A DNA stretch of 64,000 nt from Pantoea sp. AS-PWVM4 (lineage in GTDB: Bacteria; Pseudomonadota; Gammaproteobacteria; Enterobacterales; Enterobacteriaceae). Position 1 is the stretch's first letter; each line of letters opens with the position of its first letter. The DNA lies in NCBI RefSeq assembly GCF_000468095.1, contig NZ_ASZC01000023.1, forward strand, positions 50,688-114,687, read 5' to 3'. Below the pieces are notes generated by a model. That model made no database searches, was not told the origin of the DNA, and saw only the letters and a program-made list of their open reading frames with translations. Below are positions 19,283-27,793 of this stretch, piece by piece. The position numbers were made by a program, and so were the translations under genes.

Positions 19283-19924
19283 TTATTCGAAGAACTGGTT
19301 AATTTTTGCCTTGAGGATATCAATAGCAATACGGTTTTTCCCGCCGCGCGGCACAATAATGTCGGCGTACTGCTTGGAAGGCTCGATAAATTGCAGGAAC
19401 ATCGGGCGCACGGTTTTCTGGTACTGGCTCATCACCGAATCCATCGAACGACCACGTTCATTAACATCGCGTTTCATACGACGCATCAGACAGATATCCA
19501 GCGGGGTGTCGACAAAGATGGAGAAATTCATCTCCTGACGCAAGCGTGCATCAGTCAGCAACAGAATCCCTTCCAGAATGATCACTTTTTTCGGCTTCAG
19601 ATGGATAGATTCAGAGGTACGGGTGTGCTCGACATAACTGTAAACCGGCAGATCAATGTTCTGGCCTGCCTTCAGCGCCTGCAAATGTTGCAGTAACAAG
19701 TCATGATCCATCGCGCTGGGATGGTCATAATTGGTTTTTACCCTCTCTTCCATTGTGAGATGACTTTGATCTTTGTAGTAGGCATCTTCCGGGATCACCC
19801 CGATATGCTCGTCACCGACCTGGTCACGGATTTCACGGTAGAGCGTGCTGGCAATAAGACTTTTTCCGGATGCGGATGCACCTGCAATGCCAACGATCAC
19901 GCACTGATGAGACTTGTCAGTCAT
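19283..19924 (-). CDS. udk: Uridine kinase
   Basis: Protein of 213 residues, the same length as E. coli Udk. The P-loop [11 protein letters not shown] occupies about residues 12-22. Substrate-binding motifs PEDAYYKDQ and [13 protein letters not shown] follow, then EGILLLTD. It phosphorylates uridine and cytidine in pyrimidine salvage in the cytosol. It is the first gene of the udk-dcd-asmA unit, divergent from the PAP2 gene across a 239-bp gap that should hold both promoters. Confidence 0.96.
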   Translation of the reverse strand: MTDKSHQCVIVGIAGASASGKSLIASTLYREIRDQVGDEHIGVIPEDAYYKDQSHLTMEERVKTNYDHPSAMDHDLLLQHLQALKAGQNIDLPVYSYVEHTRTSESIHLKPKKVIILEGILLLTDARLRQEMNFSIFVDTPLDICLMRRMKRDVNERGRSMDSVMSQYQKTVRPMFLQFIEPSKQYADIIVPRGGKNRIAIDILKAKINQFFE

Positions 19925-20163
19925 ACTTTTTTAAGACCTGATAACTGGAGCCTGTTGAAGCATATGCTTCGACGGGCCGATAATGAGAGGGTTTGGTTGG
20001 CGGCAATTATAGGGATTTCACCGGTTTGATGCCAGAGAAATGCAGCCGACACCTTTTCAGATTATCCCCTTTTGCAGCGGGGCGCATAATCGATACACTG
20101 TTCTTCATGCCGACGCGGTATGCAGCGTTGCGCCTGTTCGATTGTAAGCCCGCAAGGAGAAGT

Positions 20164-20778
20164 ATGAGCTGGAAAACCCTGACGTATTTCGGTGACAGTA
20201 TGTTGCTGATCCCCACCGCGGTGATCATCGCACTGGTGTTGCCGTGGAAAAGCGACAACCATCGTACCGTCTGGTACTGGTTGCTGGCATTTGGCCTCGC
20301 GGGTTTGCTGGTCAGCATCTCGAAAATCATGTTTCTCGGCTTTGGCATCGGCAGCGCCAGATTTAACTTCACCGGATTCAGTGGCCACAGTGCCATGTCA
20401 GCGACGCTCTGGCCGGTGATGATGTGGCTGGTGTCCGGTCGCTGGTCTGGTTTCTGGCGGCTGTGCACCATTGGTGTCGGCTACCTGATTCCGATGATGG
20501 TCGGATTCTCGCGTTTGGTGATCCATGCGCATTCGCTCAGTGAAGTGCTTGCCGGCCTGATGCTGGGCTTTACCCTCAGCAGTGCGTTTCTGCTCAGCCA
20601 GCGCGACACCGCACTTAAAGGTTTTAGTCTGCCGCAGATGGGTATCGCATTTCTGGTACCACTGTTACTGATGAGCCACGGGCGGGTTGCGACCACCCAG
20701 CAATTCCTTGAACGCTTCTCCGCTGACCTCGCCGGGCTGGAAAAACCTTATACTCGTGCGGATCTTTTTCGTCAGTGA
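20164..20778 (+). CDS. PAP2-superfamily membrane protein (phosphatase-like)
   Basis: Protein of 204 residues from the ATG at 20164, chosen because AAGGAG sits five bases upstream; a longer frame from 19993 lacks such a site. Five or six hydrophobic helices are present. PAP2 motif C2 appears as FSGHSAMS and motif C3 as SRLVIHAHSLSEVLAG, with glutamate where the family usually has aspartate. Motif C1 (K-x6-RP) is not recognisable. Family members hydrolyse lipid or pyrophosphate phosphates at the membrane; with C1 missing and the C3 change, activity here is uncertain. It lies between udk and the cyclase gene. Confidence 0.75.
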   Translation: MSWKTLTYFGDSMLLIPTAVIIALVLPWKSDNHRTVWYWLLAFGLAGLLVSISKIMFLGFGIGSARFNFTGFSGHSAMSATLWPVMMWLVSGRWSGFWRLCTIGVGYLIPMMVGFSRLVIHAHSLSEVLAGLMLGFTLSSAFLLSQRDTALKGFSLPQMGIAFLVPLLLMSHGRVATTQQFLERFSADLAGLEKPYTRADLFRQ

Positions 20779-20785
20779 TCAGTCA

Positions 20786-20805
20786 GCCCTTTGTTAATAA
20801 AGGGC
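20786..20805 (+). other. Hairpin after the PAP2 gene
   Basis: Perfect 7-bp stem GCCCTTT/AAAGGGC with a 6-nt loop, eight bases after the stop codon. No U-run follows, so it would be at best a weak or Rho-assisted terminator, or it may protect the 3' end. Confidence 0.4.
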
Positions 20806-20937
20806 GATTCAATGCGTTGAATAAGGTAGAAAAGTGAATTCGCGGCAGACATCTTTTCCAGATGTGCTAGCATGCCAGTTAGAGAATGACTGGCGCATTT
20901 TTCGTCGTGTTGCGAATGCGCGCTGCTGGATTCGTGC

Positions 20938-23502
20938 ATGACCCTCGAAATTTTAACCTCGCAGGATGGCTCAAAGAAACATTGGCTCAACGCCCTCTAC
21001 CTGGGGGTAGTTGCGTTTGTGCTGACGTTATTCTGTCTGGAACTGATCATTGTCAGCGGGCGTATTTCTCCGTTGTGGTTCTCCACCGCATTAATGACCA
21101 TTGTGGTGTTCCGCGCCCCGGTGCACCGCGTGCCGCTGTTATTATTAGGCTGCATGGTGGGTACTGCGTTAGCCAACCTCCTGGTGATTGGCCCGGCGGT
21201 CAGCAACCTCAAATTTGCCCTGCTTAACATGTTACAGGCGCTGATGGGCGGCATCATGCTGCGTGTGCTGCTCGATCGGCGCGCGCCCCTCGACTCACTG
21301 CTGGACTGGGGCCGTTATGTGGTCACTGCCGGTATTATCGCGCCTTTTGTCGGCGGCTTGCTGGCACTGTGGTTGTTAAGCGTCAGTGGCACCGCCTCGC
21401 TGCCGTTTTTCTCCACCTGGGTGATTTCTGAAGTCATTGGTATGCTGGCGCTGGGTCCGGTGTTGCTGCTGTGGCCGTTAGGAAAGCAGGAAAACCCGGT
21501 TGCGCGCCATCGCAGTATAGAAACAGTCCTCACCCTGGCCTTTACCCTGCTTGCCAGCTACCTCAGCCTGCGTTATCTGCCGTGGCCCTTCACCTTTATT
21601 GTGGTGATCCTGTTTTGGTGTGCGATACGCTTACCCAAGTTCGAAGCCTTTTTACTGTTCCTGCTCAACTCCAGCTTTATCTCGCTGCTGCTGGCATTCA
21701 ACCTGGTCAATCTCGGTCACGATGACCGTATGCTGGGTCAGGCTGGAACCTGGCTGCCCTTCCTGTTGGTGCTCATCCCCAGCCACGTTATGGCGCTGGT
21801 GATGGATGCATTCCAGCGTGAAAAAAATCATATCGCTGAGAGCGAAACCCGCTTCCGTAACGCTATGGAGTATTCCGCGATCGGCATGGCGCTGGTTTCC
21901 CCGCAGGGTAATTGGTTGCAGGTCAACCAATCGCTGTGCCGAACCCTGGGCTTTCCGGCGGAAGAGTTGCGTAAGCTCACTTTTCAGCAAATCACCCACC
22001 CTGACGATCTGAATAACGATTTACAGCAACTCAGGCGGCTGCTGGAGGGTGAAATCATGACTTACACCCTGGAAAAGCGTTATTTCCGCAAAGATGGCGA
22101 AACGGTATGGGCGCGCCTGACCGTGTCAGTGGTGCGGGATGCCCAACAGCAACCGCTATATTTCATTTCACAAATCGTTGATATCTCTGAGCTTAAGCAG
22201 AGTGAGCAAGTGAATCGACGCCTGATGGAACGCATTACCCTCGCCAATGAAGCGGGCGGCATTGGCGTGTGGGAATGGAACCTGGTGACCGGTGAGCTGA
22301 TGTGGGACAAACGCATGTATGAGTTGTTTGCGCTGGCACCGCATGAAGTCCCTACCTATGACCTGTGGTTACAACGGGTGCACCCGACAGAACAAGAATA
22401 TGTCGCGCTGACGGTGCAGCAGGCGATTGAACGCCGCAGTGCGTTTCATATGGAATACCGCATCGGATTATCGGAGGGGATTCGTTATGTGCGTACCGAA
22501 GCCAACCGTATCCTCAGCCAGGATGGGCAGATCGAACGTATGCTCGGTATCAGCCAGGATATTACCCACCTGCGCGCACTGAACGATGCCTTATTCCAGG
22601 AAAAAGAACGCATGGCGATTACCCTGGATTCGATCGGTGAAGCGGTGATCAGCACCAACGATGAAATGCAGGTCACCTTTATGAATCCGGTGGCAGAAAA
22701 GATGACCGGCTGGACACAGGATGCCGCAGCAGGGATGGCAATCTCCGAGTTGCTCAACATCACGCATGGCCCTGCCGGAGCGCGGATCCACAATCTGCTG
22801 TTGTGCCAGCTTCCGGCAGAAAAAACCACGCCAGACCTGGAAGAAGAGCTGGTGTTGCACACCGCTGACGGGGGCGTATTCGAAGTCCATTACAGCATCA
22901 CCCCACTGAAAACGCTGACTGGCGAGAGTATTGGGGCAGTGATGGTCATTCAGGACGTCAGCGAATCACGCAAGATGATGAAGCGTCTGAGTTATAGCGC
23001 CTCTCACGATATGCTGACGCGTTTACCCAATCGCCTCAACTTTGAAAGACAGTTGAAACGTTTGCTGAGTGATGCGGCGGTTAACCAGCATCAGCATGTG
23101 CTGGTATTTATCGACCTCGACAAATTTAAAGCGGTGAATGATACCGCGGGCCATGCTGCCGGAGATGCGTTGTTGCGCGAGCTTAGTGAGCTGATGCAAC
23201 ACCATATCCGTAGCAGTGATTTCCTCGCCCGCCTCGGCGGTGACGAATTTGGCTTGCTGTTGCCGGACTGCGAGGTCGATGACGTGCGCGAGGTGGTGCA
23301 ACGGTTGGTGACGGCGATCAATCAGTATCGTTTTATGTGGCTGGACAGTATCTATCAGGTCGGTGCCAGCGCCGGTATGACGCAGATTGACGAGCATAAT
23401 TGCATCAGCAATCTGGTGATGTCCCAGGCCGACGTTGCCTGCTACAGCGCCAAACACGCCGGACGCGGGCAATATCATGTTTATCAGGAAATACAGATGT
23501 AA
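20938..23502 (+). CDS. dgcE: Diguanylate cyclase YegE/DgcE-like (MASE1-PAS-PAS-PAS-GGDEF)
   Basis: Protein of 854 residues. A MASE1 membrane sensor domain fills about residues 15-295, three PAS-type domains follow (about 298-425, 430-550, 555-675; for example FRNAMEYSAIGMALVSPQGN), and a GGDEF domain ends the protein. The active site RLGGDEF lies near residue 767, with an inhibitory-site R-S-S-D five residues upstream. It makes cyclic di-GMP at the inner membrane and so promotes matrix production. E. coli DgcE carries a degenerate EAL domain after GGDEF; here the protein stops at GGDEF. Position between udk and yegD supports orthology. Confidence 0.88.
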   Translation: MTLEILTSQDGSKKHWLNALYLGVVAFVLTLFCLELIIVSGRISPLWFSTALMTIVVFRAPVHRVPLLLLGCMVGTALANLLVIGPAVSNLKFALLNMLQALMGGIMLRVLLDRRAPLDSLLDWGRYVVTAGIIAPFVGGLLALWLLSVSGTASLPFFSTWVISEVIGMLALGPVLLLWPLGKQENPVARHRSIETVLTLAFTLLASYLSLRYLPWPFTFIVVILFWCAIRLPKFEAFLLFLLNSSFISLLLAFNLVNLGHDDRMLGQAGTWLPFLLVLIPSHVMALVMDAFQREKNHIAESETRFRNAMEYSAIGMALVSPQGNWLQVNQSLCRTLGFPAEELRKLTFQQITHPDDLNNDLQQLRRLLEGEIMTYTLEKRYFRKDGETVWARLTVSVVRDAQQQPLYFISQIVDISELKQSEQVNRRLMERITLANEAGGIGVWEWNLVTGELMWDKRMYELFALAPHEVPTYDLWLQRVHPTEQEYVALTVQQAIERRSAFHMEYRIGLSEGIRYVRTEANRILSQDGQIERMLGISQDITHLRALNDALFQEKERMAITLDSIGEAVISTNDEMQVTFMNPVAEKMTGWTQDAAAGMAISELLNITHGPAGARIHNLLLCQLPAEKTTPDLEEELVLHTADGGVFEVHYSITPLKTLTGESIGAVMVIQDVSESRKMMKRLSYSASHDMLTRLPNRLNFERQLKRLLSDAAVNQHQHVLVFIDLDKFKAVNDTAGHAAGDALLRELSELMQHHIRSSDFLARLGGDEFGLLLPDCEVDDVREVVQRLVTAINQYRFMWLDSIYQVGASAGMTQIDEHNCISNLVMSQADVACYSAKHAGRGQYHVYQEIQM

Positions 23503-23568
23503 TCTGCCTTGCCTGCCCGCGCGAGCTGCGCTAAAGTCGCCCCCTTTTTTCCGGCATGGGGGACAATA

Positions 23569-24921
23569 ATGTTTATCGGATTCGATTATGGCACCGCCAA
23601 CTGTTCCATCGCAGTCAGCGATGCGGGCACACCACGGCTGCTGACGCTGGAAAATGGCCAGCGCCTGCTTCCCTCCATGATTTGCGCACCCACCCGCGAA
23701 GCTATCAGCGAATGGCTTTACCGTCACCATCAGGTGCCGACTCCCGATAGCGAAGGTCAGGCGTTGCTGCAACGCGCGTTGCGTTTTAACCGTGAAGAAG
23801 ACATCGATGTGACCGCCAGCAGCGTCCAGTTTGGGCTTACTGCGTTGCAAAACTATATGGTTGACCCGGAAGAGGTGTGGTTTGTTAAATCGCCCAAATC
23901 CTTTCTCGGGGCCAACGGCCTGAAACCGCAGCAGATCGCGCTGTTTGAAGATTTGGTCTGCGCCATGATGCTGCATATCCGCCAGCAGGGTGAAAGCCAG
24001 CTCGACCAGCCAATTGATCAGGCGGTGATTGGTCGTCCGATTAACTTCCAGGGTCTGGGCGGAGATGAAGCGAATGAGCAGGCGCAGGGGATTCTACTGC
24101 GTGCGGCTAAACGCGCCGGTTTCCGCGATGTGGAATTTCAGTTTGAACCGGTGGCCGCAGGTTTGGATTTTGAAGCCACACTGACCAAAGAGACACGGGT
24201 GTTGGTGGTCGATATCGGCGGCGGTACTACCGACTGCTCGATGCTGTTGATGGGACCGGAATGGCGCAATAAAGCCGATCGTCGCGCCAGCTTGCTGGGG
24301 CACAGCGGTTGCCGCGTGGGCGGAAACGATCTGGATATTATGCTGGCGTTCAAAACCCTGATGCCGCTGCTCGGTCTTGGCGGTAACACGCAGAAAGGCA
24401 TCGCCCTCCCCGCCCTGCCGTGGTGGAACGCGGTGGCGATCAACGATGTTCCGGCACAAAGCGAGTTTTACTCTGCCGCCTGCGGCAAGCTACTGCGCGA
24501 CCTGGTACGTGATGCCCAGGATCCTGATCAGGTCACATACCTGCTGAAGGTATGGCAACAGAAACTGAGCTATCGGCTGGTGCGTGCGGCGGAAGAGAGC
24601 AAGATCGCGCTTTCCGATCAACCGGTTACCTCCGCTTCGCTGACATTTATTGCTGCGCAGTTGCAGACGGAAACCAGCGCGGCACAGCTGAAAGAGGCGA
24701 TCAATCAACCGCTGGAACGCATTCTGGAACAGGTGCATCTGGCACTGGCGACCTGTGAGACCAAGCCGGAGGTGATCTATCTGACCGGCGGCAGCGCCCG
24801 TTCACCGGTGCTGCGTGCAGCGTTACAGCAGGCATTACCGGATACGCCCATTGCCAGTGGCGATGATTTTGGCTCAGTTACCGCAGGTCTGGCCCGTTGG
24901 GCCGAGATTATGTTCGGTTAA
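23569..24921 (+). CDS. yegD: Hsp70-family protein YegD
   Basis: Protein of 450 residues from the ATG at 23569 (MFIGFDYGTANCSIAVSD), the same length as E. coli YegD; an upstream frame from 23509 is not needed. It has the actin/Hsp70 ATPase fold: phosphate 1 motif FDYGTANCS, phosphate 2 motif VLVVDIGGGTTDCS, adenosine motif YLTGGSARSP. No substrate-binding beta-sandwich of DnaK type follows. It is a cytosolic putative chaperone of unknown client. It follows the cyclase gene directly. Confidence 0.93.
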   Translation: MFIGFDYGTANCSIAVSDAGTPRLLTLENGQRLLPSMICAPTREAISEWLYRHHQVPTPDSEGQALLQRALRFNREEDIDVTASSVQFGLTALQNYMVDPEEVWFVKSPKSFLGANGLKPQQIALFEDLVCAMMLHIRQQGESQLDQPIDQAVIGRPINFQGLGGDEANEQAQGILLRAAKRAGFRDVEFQFEPVAAGLDFEATLTKETRVLVVDIGGGTTDCSMLLMGPEWRNKADRRASLLGHSGCRVGGNDLDIMLAFKTLMPLLGLGGNTQKGIALPALPWWNAVAINDVPAQSEFYSAACGKLLRDLVRDAQDPDQVTYLLKVWQQKLSYRLVRAAEESKIALSDQPVTSASLTFIAAQLQTETSAAQLKEAINQPLERILEQVHLALATCETKPEVIYLTGGSARSPVLRAALQQALPDTPIASGDDFGSVTAGLARWAEIMFG

Positions 24922-24940
24922 CCAAACATAATTTTCGTCG

Positions 24941-24958
24941 CGGCGCGATTTATCGCGC
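24941..24958 (+). repeat. REP-like palindrome, copy 3
   Basis: CGGCGCGATTTATCGCGC between the convergent yegD and porin genes; it matches the core of the other copies without the flanking GTAG. Confidence 0.75.
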
Positions 24959-24965
24959 AGAATTG

Positions 24966-24990
24966 GAGGCGTCCCACCGGACGCCTCTTT
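24966..24990. terminator. Bidirectional hairpin between yegD and the porin gene
   Basis: Perfect 9-bp stem GAGGCGTCC/GGACGCCTC with loop CACC, followed by TTT on the plus strand. It lies between convergent stop codons and probably ends yegD transcription; the minus-strand U-run is poor. Confidence 0.55.
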
Positions 24991-25003
24991 GGTAAGTGAT
25001 TAA

Positions 25004-26341
25004 TCAGAAATTGATATTCGCCGCGATACCGCCGATAAACGCATCTTTCACTTCGCTCACTGCCCCCGGCGCTACAACATATTGCAGGTTTGGACGCAGT
25101 TGCAGCCATTTGGTCAACTGAGCGTTGTAATAGATTTCATAGTTATATTCAGAACCATCCTGAATCGGCAGATAGGTCGGGCTGTTGTAGTCCGTTTCAC
25201 CATTCGCCGCATTTTGCTGACGTAATGCAGTGGTATAGGAGCTGTTTACGTGGATACGTGCTGCACCAATACCAATTTCGTCGGCAGGACGCGCATCAAA
25301 CGGTCCTTTCCAGGTAAAGCTGATGGATTGATAGTTGTCGGTTTTTGAGGTTTTGTGATCGTTCATCACCGCCTGAACCGTGACGCCCAGACCACGGCTG
25401 GCATCGCCGCCCTGCGCCGTCAGCTGTTGTTGCAACAGGACATAACCACCATAGGCATGCGCCTGATCCTGGTAAGCGCCATTACGCCAGCTGCCATACA
25501 CATCGCCATCAACTGACGAATAGTAGTAACCGATACGGTAGTTACCCGGCAGTTTGTCCGGGCCAAAGGTCGGTTTCCAACCCAATTCCACCGGCACCAT
25601 GTTGCCGAGTGAATTGTTCATATCAAGGCGGAAGCCATTGCCGGTATCGTAGTTTTTCGGGTTGTCGTTATAGAAGCCCACCTGGAAGAACACTTCCGGC
25701 GTAATGTTAACTTTGATACGACCGCCCCATTGTGAAACCGGCCAGTTGTACCAACGGTCGCCACGCCAGTTACCGGCCTGGCCACTGCCGAACGCCAGGT
25801 TCTGGAATTTGCTGTCGAAGTTATCGAAGTCTTCACCCACGGTGACACGACCCGCTTTGATATCGACCACGTCATTAAATAGTCCCTGGCGTAACCAGAA
25901 TTGGGTTAAACGCCAGGTCTGACCGCGACCGTACACTTCCTGAACGGAAGAGAGCGTGCCAGTACGCGGATCGCCCACCTGATCAGAGATGTTCTGGCCA
26001 TTACGATCGGTAATGGTCATCTGGAATTCGGCATCCTGCCAGTTCAGCAGTTTTTCCAGATCGAGATTGACACCAAACGCCCACTGATCGCTGTAGCGCA
26101 TCGAGGTGTTTTTGTCATAACCGCCACCAAGGTTAGAGGCGCTTTCCATGGTGTAGTTAACGTCAAATTTGACGCCATCGTTCTCAAGCTGCGTTCGGTA
26201 ACCGCCCCAGTCACCAAACATATAGGGAGAATCGTAGCTGAATGCATCTGCTGCCACGGCAGATGCGCTCAGCAGAGCGAACATAATCGTTCCCGCGGCC
26301 AGACGGCTCGGGATGCGTTGCACTGCTTCTTTTCTGTTCAT
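25004..26341 (-). CDS. OprB-family carbohydrate porin
   Basis: Protein of 445 residues with a signal peptide (FALLSASAVA, cut before ADAFSYD) and an outer-membrane beta-barrel ending in phenylalanine (AANINF). SPYMFGDWGGYRTQLENDGV at the mature N-terminus and the pattern WRLTQFWLRQGLFNDVVDIKAGR are typical of the OprB/carbohydrate-selective porin family. It should let sugars cross the outer membrane; the sugar is unknown. It stands alone, upstream of a 247-bp gap with paired TGTGACAG repeats, and is not at this position in E. coli. Confidence 0.85.
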   Translation of the reverse strand: MNRKEAVQRIPSRLAAGTIMFALLSASAVAADAFSYDSPYMFGDWGGYRTQLENDGVKFDVNYTMESASNLGGGYDKNTSMRYSDQWAFGVNLDLEKLLNWQDAEFQMTITDRNGQNISDQVGDPRTGTLSSVQEVYGRGQTWRLTQFWLRQGLFNDVVDIKAGRVTVGEDFDNFDSKFQNLAFGSGQAGNWRGDRWYNWPVSQWGGRIKVNITPEVFFQVGFYNDNPKNYDTGNGFRLDMNNSLGNMVPVELGWKPTFGPDKLPGNYRIGYYYSSVDGDVYGSWRNGAYQDQAHAYGGYVLLQQQLTAQGGDASRGLGVTVQAVMNDHKTSKTDNYQSISFTWKGPFDARPADEIGIGAARIHVNSSYTTALRQQNAANGETDYNSPTYLPIQDGSEYNYEIYYNAQLTKWLQLRPNLQYVVAPGAVSEVKDAFIGGIAANINF

Positions 26342-26436
26342 AATGATTATTCTTTTGTGAGTTACTGGAAAGATCGAGCAGAGAATAGTGCTGAGGGTGG
26401 GGTGATTTTTGCAAATATGTGCTCAGAGTTCCCTGA

Positions 26437-26466
26437 TGTGACAGTTAATTAATGCAATTGTGACAG
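26437..26466 (-). promoter_or_regulatory. Paired TGTGACAG repeats upstream of the porin gene
   Basis: Two direct copies of TGTGACAG (26437-26444 and 26459-26466) start 22 bp apart, two helical turns, about 100 bp upstream of the porin ATG. On the transcribed strand each reads CTGTCACA, resembling a CRP half-site. A full CRP palindrome is not present, so the binding protein is unknown. Confidence 0.35.
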
Positions 26467-26553
26467 CGATCTATGAATGAATATCTTTTGACAAAAATGG
26501 CATTTTTTGACTGGAAAAAATTACGCTCCGGTTAATTTCAGTAACCCATTGTT

Positions 26554-26579
26554 GCGGCGCGATAAATCGCACCGCGACG
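26554..26579. repeat. REP-like palindrome, copy 4
   Basis: GCGGCGCGATAAATCGCACC followed by GCGACG, just downstream of the aldo/keto reductase stop codon. Slightly diverged from the common core. Confidence 0.75.
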
Positions 26580-26588
26580 AAAGGATAA

Positions 26589-27551
26589 TTAACCGGCACT
26601 GGCGCGCGACAGTTCTTCAATCTCTTGTTTACCTAACCTGAGTTGCGTTGCCTGCACCAAATCATCAATCTGCGCTAACGAGGTCGCGCTGACAATCGGC
26701 GCGGTGATGCTCGGGCGGGCAATCTGCCATGCCAGGGCGACCTGAGTGGGTGACGCATCATGGGAATCGGCCACGGTGTCCAGCGCATCAAGAATGCGCA
26801 AGCCGCGCGGATTAAGATATTTTGCGACCACGCCCTGTCCACGCGCACTTTTGCTGGCATCTGCTGCGGTACGATATTTGCCGCTGAGGAAGCCACTGGC
26901 CAGTGAATAGTAGTTAATCACGCCCAGCCCATGTTCCACTGCAACTTGCTCCAGACCGCTTTCATAGCCCTGGCGATCATACAGGTTGTACTCCGGTTGT
27001 AACGTTTCATAACGTGCCAGCCCCTGCTGCTCGCTGATGTCCAGCGCTTCCTGCAACCGTTCGGCGCTGTAGTTGGAGGCACCTATCGCCCGTACCTTCC
27101 CTTCTTTGATCAATGAATCGAACGCGGCCAGCGTGTCAGCCAGCGGCGTATCCTGATCATCGCGGTGCGCCTGATACAGGTCGATATAATCAGTTTGCAG
27201 ACGACGCAGTGAGTCTTCCACCGCCTGGCGAATATATTGCGGTTTCAGGCCGGTTTTATCCGGTGACATCTCCATACCCACTTTGGTTGCCAGCACGATA
27301 CTGTCGCGTTTGCCGGTTTTTTTCAGCCATTTACCAATAATGGTTTCCGATTCACCGCCCTGATTGCCAGGCGCCCAGCGCGAATAAACATCGGCGGTGT
27401 CAATAAACCACAATCCCTTCTCCACCAATGCATCCAGCAAGGAAAAGGACGTTTTCTCATCCACGGTCCAGCCAAACACATTCCCACCAAAAGTAAGAAC
27501 CGGCACTGCTATACCCGTGTCGCCAAGCTGGCGAGTTGATTGTTGACTCAT
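26589..27551 (-). CDS. Aldo/keto reductase
   Basis: Protein of 320 residues of the aldo/keto reductase superfamily (TIM barrel, NADPH-linked). The tetrad positions are visible: D and Y in DTADVYSRWAP, K in VLATKVGM and H in YQAHRDD. The C-terminal NADPH motif region ITAPIVSATSLAQIDDLVQA is complete. The substrate is unknown; the closest named enteric relatives are YajO- or YghZ-like reductases. CTCCTTA-complement (TAAGGAG) lies just upstream of the start on the minus strand. It is divergent from mdtA. Confidence 0.88.
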   Translation of the reverse strand: MSQQSTRQLGDTGIAVPVLTFGGNVFGWTVDEKTSFSLLDALVEKGLWFIDTADVYSRWAPGNQGGESETIIGKWLKKTGKRDSIVLATKVGMEMSPDKTGLKPQYIRQAVEDSLRRLQTDYIDLYQAHRDDQDTPLADTLAAFDSLIKEGKVRAIGASNYSAERLQEALDISEQQGLARYETLQPEYNLYDRQGYESGLEQVAVEHGLGVINYYSLASGFLSGKYRTAADASKSARGQGVVAKYLNPRGLRILDALDTVADSHDASPTQVALAWQIARPSITAPIVSATSLAQIDDLVQATQLRLGKQEIEELSRASAG

Positions 27552-27683
27552 TTTATTTCTCCTTAATTGAAACGAGACGGCTCAGCTCTCCAGCTTAGCA
27601 AAGGGCAAAACCGGCTTATGAAAAAATCCTGATAAAATTCGTACAGAATATGAATACTTAGCGTGCACAGGACGATATTCTTA

Positions 27684-27720
27684 TTTCCTTCAATTTTCGC
27701 CCATGCCTGGCGACTACAAT
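27684..27720 (+). promoter_or_regulatory. mdtA promoter with BaeR-like box
   Basis: TTTCCTTCAATTTTCGCC (27684-27701) matches about 11 of 18 positions of the BaeR box TTTTTCTCCATDATTGGC and is followed 13 bases later by a strong -10, TACAAT (27715-27720). The box would cover the -35 region. Activation of mdtABCD-baeSR by BaeR is established in E. coli; the site here is a prediction. Confidence 0.45.
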
Positions 27721-27793
27721 TCTTTCGTTTGCGCTCCGGCAGGTTGGGCGGCGCATTTTGGGAAAACGAATTCGCTGGAGAGCACATAACTTC

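Noticed and set aside
19993..20163. N-terminal extension of the PAP2 protein by 57 residues
   Set aside because: A strong AAGGAG site is placed for the ATG at 20164, and the extension looks non-membrane and cysteine/arginine-rich, unlike the family.
23023..23976. Open frame of 317 codons on the minus strand across the dgcE/yegD junction
   Set aside because: Antisense to the GGDEF domain and the start of yegD, both clearly real; no family pattern.
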